From: an uncultured Eubacterium sp.
GTDB taxonomy: Bacteria; Bacillota; Clostridia; Lachnospirales; Lachnospiraceae
Length of the DNA stretch: 9,023 bases
Direction of reading: 5' to 3'
Assembly (NCBI GenBank): GCA_905236735.1
Contig: CAJOOU010000143.1
Span: 1-9,023, forward strand
Under the pieces are notes generated by a model that was not told the origin of the DNA, searched no databases, and saw nothing but the letters and a program-made list of their open reading frames with translations. Both the position numbers and the translations under genes were made by a program. Shown one piece after another: positions 5,566-9,023 of this stretch (within the stretch, counting starts at the first letter, position 1; every line of letters starts with the position of its first letter).

Positions 5566-8205
5566 TTATAACGATGCAAGTCTTTCTTTTACCTGCTCCA
5601 TCATCTGTGTATATTTTTCAAGTTTTGCCTTCTCTTCGGCCACCTTTTCGGGTGATGCATTGGCAAGGAATTTTTCATTGGAAAGCATGCCGTTTGAACG
5701 GGCAAGTTCCTTTGAAAGTTTCTCTTCCTCTTTCCTCAGCCTCTCCTTTTCCTTTTCAATATCGACAAGGTCCGTAAGAGGCATATAGCATACTGCCTTT
5801 GGCGTTACGCACGATACAGCATCATCCGCAATACCGTCCTTAGTGCTTTGAACAATTATACTTTCCGCATTTGCAAGATTTTTAAAGCTCTCTGCCGTAA
5901 TTTTGAGTCCTTTTTCTATCTGCTCATCTTCTGTAACTATATATACCGTTGCCTTTCTTGAATTAGGCACATTCATATCGGTTCTTACATTTCTGATGCC
6001 CCTGATTATTTCCTGGGTGGTCTGAAGCAGAAGTTCACTTTCTTCATCCTTCAAACCGGAGTTGTACTCCGGCCACTTTGAAATCATTATTGATTCCTCT
6101 GCAGGATTTAAGGCAAGATAAATCTCCTCTGTTATAAACGGCATAACCGGATGCAGAAGTTTAAGCGCATCCGAAAGCACACTCACAAGGGTGTAAAGAG
6201 CCGCATTTGCCGAAGACGGGTTCTCCTTGGCGCCGTACATCCTCGGTTTTACAATCTCTATATACCAGTCGCAAAACTCATCCCAGATAAAGTCATAAAC
6301 CTTTTGAACGGCAATACCGAGTTCAAACCTGTCCATATTATCCGTCACTTCTTTGGCAAGGTCGTTTATCCTTGATACTATCCATTTATCTGCCGGCTCA
6401 AGTTCACCGGCTGCCGGCTTTTTAAGTTCTTCTTCCGGAAGATTCATCATGATAAATCTTGAGGCGTTCCATATTTTATTTGCAAAATTACGACTGGCTT
6501 CCACTCTCTCCCAGTAAAATCTCATATCATTTCCCGGAGCGTTACCTGTGATAAGAGTCAGTCTTAAAGCATCTGCGCCGTATTTATCTATTACATCCAG
6601 AGGGTCTATACCATTTCCGAGAGACTTACTCATCTTCCTGCCCTGGTCGTCCCTTACAAGTCCATGGAAAAGCACTGTGTTAAACGGCTTTTTGCCCATA
6701 TGCTCATAGCCCGAGAATATCATTCTGATTACCCAGAAGAATATAATATCATAGCCGGTTACAAGCACATCTCCCGGATAGAAATAGTCGAGTTCTTCTG
6801 TTTTGTCCGGCCAGCCGAGTGTTGAAAACGGCCAGAGGGCAGAAGAAAACCATGTATCTAAGGTATCCTCGTCCTGCTTGATATGAGTGCCACCGCATTT
6901 GGGGCATTTTGTCGGAGCAACCTTTGAAACTATTGTTTCTCCGCAATCACAATAATAAGCAGGTATTCTGTGTCCCCACCAGAGCTGTCTTGAGATACAC
7001 CAGTCGCGAATATTGTCAGTCCAGTTATAATAAGTTTTATCCATCCTTTCCGGAATAAGTCTTATCTCACCGTTCTTAACACCTTCTACTGCCGGTTTAA
7101 TCATCTCATCCATCTTTACAAACCACTGCTGTTTAACCATAGGTTCAACAGTTGTCTTGCATCTGTCATGTGTACCAACATTATGAGTGTGGTCTTCTAT
7201 CTTTACTAAAAGTCCGAGCTTGTCAAGTTCATCAACTATCTGCTTTCTGGCTTCGTATCTGTCGAGACCTTCGTATTTGCCGCCGTTTGAATTGATGGTG
7301 GCATCGTCATTTAAAACATTTACTATCGGCAGATTATGGCGCACACCCACCTCAAAGTCATTAGGGTCGTGAGCCGGTGTAATCTTTACTACACCTGTTC
7401 CGAATTCCATATCCACATAAGAATCCGCAACAACCGGTATCTCTTTATTTACTATGGGAAGCACAACATTTTTCCCGACAAGATGCTTATATCTATCGTC
7501 GTCGGGATGTACGGCTATCGCAGTATCTCCAAGCATGGTCTCAGGTCTTGTGGTAGCAATCTCCACCTTTTCATCAGAGCCGGCCACAGGATAGAGCATA
7601 TGGTAGAATTTGCCTGCCTGCTCCTCGTGTTCCACCTCTGCATCTGAAATAGATGTCATACAAACCGGACACCAGTTAACTATACGATTGCCCTTGTATA
7701 TCCATCCTTTATCGTAAAGCTTGCAGAATACCTCTGTTACAGCCTTGTTATTCCCCTCGTCCATGGTAAATCTTTCTCTGTCCCAGTCCGCAGACGAGCC
7801 GAGTTTTTTAAGCTGGGAAACTATTCTACCGCCGTACTCTTCTCTCCACTGCCAGACTCTGTCAAGAAAGCCCTCTCTGCCGAGGTCTTCTTTTTCTATA
7901 CCTTCCTCGCGAAGTTTTTCTATAACCTTTACCTCCGTAGCAATGGATGCATGGTCGGTACCCGGCTGCCAGAGTGCATTATACCCCTGCATTCTCTTAT
8001 ATCTTATGAGGGTATCCTGCAGCGTGTTGTCGAGCGCGTGTCCCATATGGAGCTGTCCCGTAATATTCGGTGGCGGCATCACAATGGTAAAAGGTTTTTT
8101 ATCTCTGTCAACCTCTGCATGGAAATATCCTTTTTCCATCCAGTTTTTATATAAACGGTCTTCTATCCCTTTCGGGTCATATGTTTTCGCAAGTTCTTTT
8201 CGCAT
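5566..8205 (-). CDS. valS: Valyl-tRNA synthetase
   Basis: This class I synthetase charges tRNA-Val with valine in the cytoplasm and hydrolyses mischarged Thr-tRNA. The 879 residues match bacterial ValRS. In order: the ATP-binding HIGH signature as HMGH (53-56) after PPPNITG; a CP1 editing domain with TTRPETMLGDTA (218-229) and AHDPNDFEVG (278-287); zinc-knuckle cysteines (CPVC at 179-182, and C419, C421, C434, C437); the KMSKS loop (524-528); the anticodon-binding helical domain (about 605-750); and the C-terminal coiled-coil arm (about 811-879) typical of ValRS. No active-site residue is missing. The ATG has CAGGAG eight bases upstream. It is flanked by its own promoter and terminator, so it is probably monocistronic. 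Confidence 0.98.
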   Translation of the reverse strand: MRKELAKTYDPKGIEDRLYKNWMEKGYFHAEVDRDKKPFTIVMPPPNITGQLHMGHALDNTLQDTLIRYKRMQGYNALWQPGTDHASIATEVKVIEKLREEGIEKEDLGREGFLDRVWQWREEYGGRIVSQLKKLGSSADWDRERFTMDEGNNKAVTEVFCKLYDKGWIYKGNRIVNWCPVCMTSISDAEVEHEEQAGKFYHMLYPVAGSDEKVEIATTRPETMLGDTAIAVHPDDDRYKHLVGKNVVLPIVNKEIPVVADSYVDMEFGTGVVKITPAHDPNDFEVGVRHNLPIVNVLNDDATINSNGGKYEGLDRYEARKQIVDELDKLGLLVKIEDHTHNVGTHDRCKTTVEPMVKQQWFVKMDEMIKPAVEGVKNGEIRLIPERMDKTYYNWTDNIRDWCISRQLWWGHRIPAYYCDCGETIVSKVAPTKCPKCGGTHIKQDEDTLDTWFSSALWPFSTLGWPDKTEELDYFYPGDVLVTGYDIIFFWVIRMIFSGYEHMGKKPFNTVLFHGLVRDDQGRKMSKSLGNGIDPLDVIDKYGADALRLTLITGNAPGNDMRFYWERVEASRNFANKIWNASRFIMMNLPEEELKKPAAGELEPADKWIVSRINDLAKEVTDNMDRFELGIAVQKVYDFIWDEFCDWYIEIVKPRMYGAKENPSSANAALYTLVSVLSDALKLLHPVMPFITEEIYLALNPAEESIMISKWPEYNSGLKDEESELLLQTTQEIIRGIRNVRTDMNVPNSRKATVYIVTEDEQIEKGLKITAESFKNLANAESIIVQSTKDGIADDAVSCVTPKAVCYMPLTDLVDIEKEKERLRKEEEKLSKELARSNGMLSNEKFLANASPEKVAEEKAKLEKYTQMMEQVKERLASL

Positions 8206-8280
8206 TTTTGTGCTCCTGTTTTATATTTTTTCGGGATGCTTATCCATAGAATCTAATGAAATTCCGCAATCCAACTCAAT
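8206..8280 (-). promoter_or_regulatory. valS leader, no T-box
   Basis: The predicted untranslated leader of valS is about 74 nucleotides. Only weak hairpins are seen (for example GGAU-AAGC-AUCC, about 8235-8246). It is too short for a T-box leader, and the conserved T-box sequence and a terminator are absent. A nine-codon reading frame (MDKHPEKI plus stop) sits just before the ribosome binding site but has no ribosome binding site of its own and no valine codon. Confidence 0.45.
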
Positions 8281-8513
8281 ATGATATTATAAAATTTGAG
8301 CCCCTGCTCTGTCAAGAGCATAGGCCCTATGATAATGTGCCTTTAAATGCATTTGGCATTTCCTATTCAGAATTTTTTGAAACAATAGATTTAAAGAGAG
8401 CAAGCAAAGGAGTACCTTCACAGTGCTGTGATATAATAGCAGACCTTTCCGACAGCAATCAAAAAAGAGTTTCTATTTGCCATCAATTCTTTCACTTAAA
8501 TATTTTTCTATAA
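8256..8513 (+). other. Doubtful plus-strand ORF, possible gene remnant
   Basis: An 85-codon frame opens at 8256 and runs antisense over the valS promoter and the 3' end of the HEPN gene. There is no ribosome binding site before its ATG and no promoter was seen. The middle of the translation (about 8300-8470) is not low-complexity and uses ordinary codons, so it could be debris of a former gene, but it matches no family that I recognise. The last 14 codons are simply antisense to the HEPN gene. It is probably not an intact gene. Confidence 0.15.
8286..8315 (-). promoter_or_regulatory. Consensus sigma-A promoter of valS
   Basis: On the minus strand both boxes are perfect: TTGACA (8315-8310) and TATAAT (8291-8286), separated by 18 bp. 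Initiation is expected near 8279. The -35 box lies inside a palindrome with 6-bp arms (TGCTCT, 8305-8310, and AGAGCA, 8315-8320, four-base spacer), which could be an operator or coincidence. Confidence 0.8.
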
Positions 8514-8877
8514 GCTCGAGCACATATCCTGCATTTGCAACCTGTTCTTTGGCATCATCCTTAGATATAATGTAAAAATCCTCATAATCAGATTTCTGAC
8601 GAAAATTCATTGCATTAGCAATCATTTTAGAAATATCCTTTGGGAACTCTCCTGTTTTTACATGTTCCTTATTAAAATGTGTTATAACACCTTTGTGTTT
8701 ACTGCTGTCATATCCATCCAAAGAATTCACGGCTCGTATCGCATGAAAAATCGCATAATAAGAGCGATTAAGTGCAAGCTTATAATCATTCATTTCATAT
8801 GCAAATTCAGCTCGTTTCAAATCATCCTTAGCTGTTTGCAATCTGTATAACGCCAAATCTTTTATGCTGCCTTCCAT
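8473..8877 (-). CDS. HEPN domain protein, putative toxin of MNT-HEPN pair
   Basis: A 134-residue all-helical HEPN-domain protein. The signature NRSYYAIFHA lies at residues 37-46, giving an R-x6-H arrangement (R38, H45), which in HEPN ribonucleases forms the RNA-cleaving site. Further family-like blocks are SKHKGVITHF (59-68) and FRQKSDYED (92-100). HEPN proteins of this type are usually encoded directly after a minimal nucleotidyltransferase, the pair acting as toxin (HEPN) and antitoxin (MNT). Here the ATG lies inside the end of that partner, 16 bases overlapping, with GAGGGA eight bases upstream, so the two are translationally coupled. The gene is more AT-rich than its housekeeping neighbours, which fits horizontal gain. 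Toxicity is inferred; some such pairs have no known activity. Confidence 0.88.
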   Translation of the reverse strand: MEGSIKDLALYRLQTAKDDLKRAEFAYEMNDYKLALNRSYYAIFHAIRAVNSLDGYDSSKHKGVITHFNKEHVKTGEFPKDISKMIANAMNFRQKSDYEDFYIISKDDAKEQVANAGYVLELIEKYLSERIDGK

Positions 8878-9023
8878 AATACAATTCCCTCTTTATCTAT
8901 ATTGACATAATAAGGCAAAACATTTTTCCACTTAGTATAGTTATTCTCTTCTATAAGACTAAGTGAAATTATCTGATCATATTCAAGATCAAGATCAACC
9001 ACAACATCAAGTGCCCTGTCATA
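8862..9023 (-). CDS. MNT-type nucleotidyltransferase, C-terminal part (cut by window edge)
   Basis: Only the last 53 residues lie in the window; the frame is open to position 9023 and continues beyond it. The sequence VVVDLDLEYDQIISLSLIE followed by NYTKWKNVLPYY and NIDKEGIVLW resembles the end of small nucleotidyltransferase-domain proteins, which typically finish with an LPxYxNIxKEGxxLY-like segment. The catalytic GSxxxGxxxxxSDxDL motif would be upstream, outside the window, so activity cannot be judged. The TAA stop lies 16 bases inside the HEPN gene. It is the probable antitoxin of that pair, known in some homologues to inactivate the HEPN partner by adding AMP to it. Confidence 0.75.
   Translation of the reverse strand, partial: YDRALDVVVDLDLEYDQIISLSLIEENNYTKWKNVLPYYVNIDKEGIVLWKAA

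Noticed and set aside
7721..8284. 187-codon plus-strand frame opposite the start of valS
   Set aside because: It mirrors the ValRS catalytic domain including the HMGH region; the composition is that of an antisense shadow.
8405..8437. Plus-strand promoter with TATAAT at 8432-8437
   Set aside because: No acceptable -35 hexamer lies 16-18 bp upstream.
1..9023. CRISPR array, tRNA/rRNA genes, insertion sequence
   Set aside because: No regularly spaced direct repeats, no tRNA- or rRNA-like segments, and no transposase or paired terminal repeats were seen on either strand.

Overview
The window reads as chromosomal DNA of a low-to-moderate GC Firmicute, most likely a Lachnospiraceae-type Clostridium. 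This is inferred from the AGGAGG-like ribosome binding sites, consensus sigma-A promoters, the MnmA, ValS and FapA sequence types, and a zinc-ribbon/TPR membrane protein of the sort common in that family. Every convincing gene lies on the minus strand, so the transcription order is from high to low coordinates.

Right edge (8473-9023): the tail of an MNT-type nucleotidyltransferase overlaps a HEPN-domain gene by 16 bases. This is a two-gene toxin-antitoxin-like module, visibly more AT-rich than the housekeeping genes. Next to it (8206-8472) is a stretch with the valS promoter and leader, two small palindromes, and a doubtful plus-strand ORF that may be a gene remnant. valS (5566-8205) is monocistronic: it has a consensus promoter (TTGACA, 18 bp, TATAAT), no T-box leader, and a 12-bp hairpin terminator (5530-5561).

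Centre and left (149-5502): a promoter at 5474-5502 drives a tightly packed five-gene run, fapA-like (DUF342), folC, a 43-residue small ORF, a zinc-ribbon/TPR/transmembrane protein, and mnmA. Gaps between genes are 16, 2, 10 and 10 bases, which indicates one operon. It joins folate polyglutamylation and tRNA 2-thiolation with three proteins of structural or unknown role. The small ORF at 2611-2742 has its own ribosome binding site and is easy to miss.

Left edge (1-148): beyond mnmA is a near-consensus extended -10 promoter whose predicted transcript reaches a strong intrinsic terminator after only about 60 nucleotides. The 5' arm of that terminator can pair instead with an upstream segment in a perfect 6-bp (extendable to 9-bp) hairpin. 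This is either a very short RNA or a compact attenuator in front of a gene outside the window, and it is the most unusual signal here.
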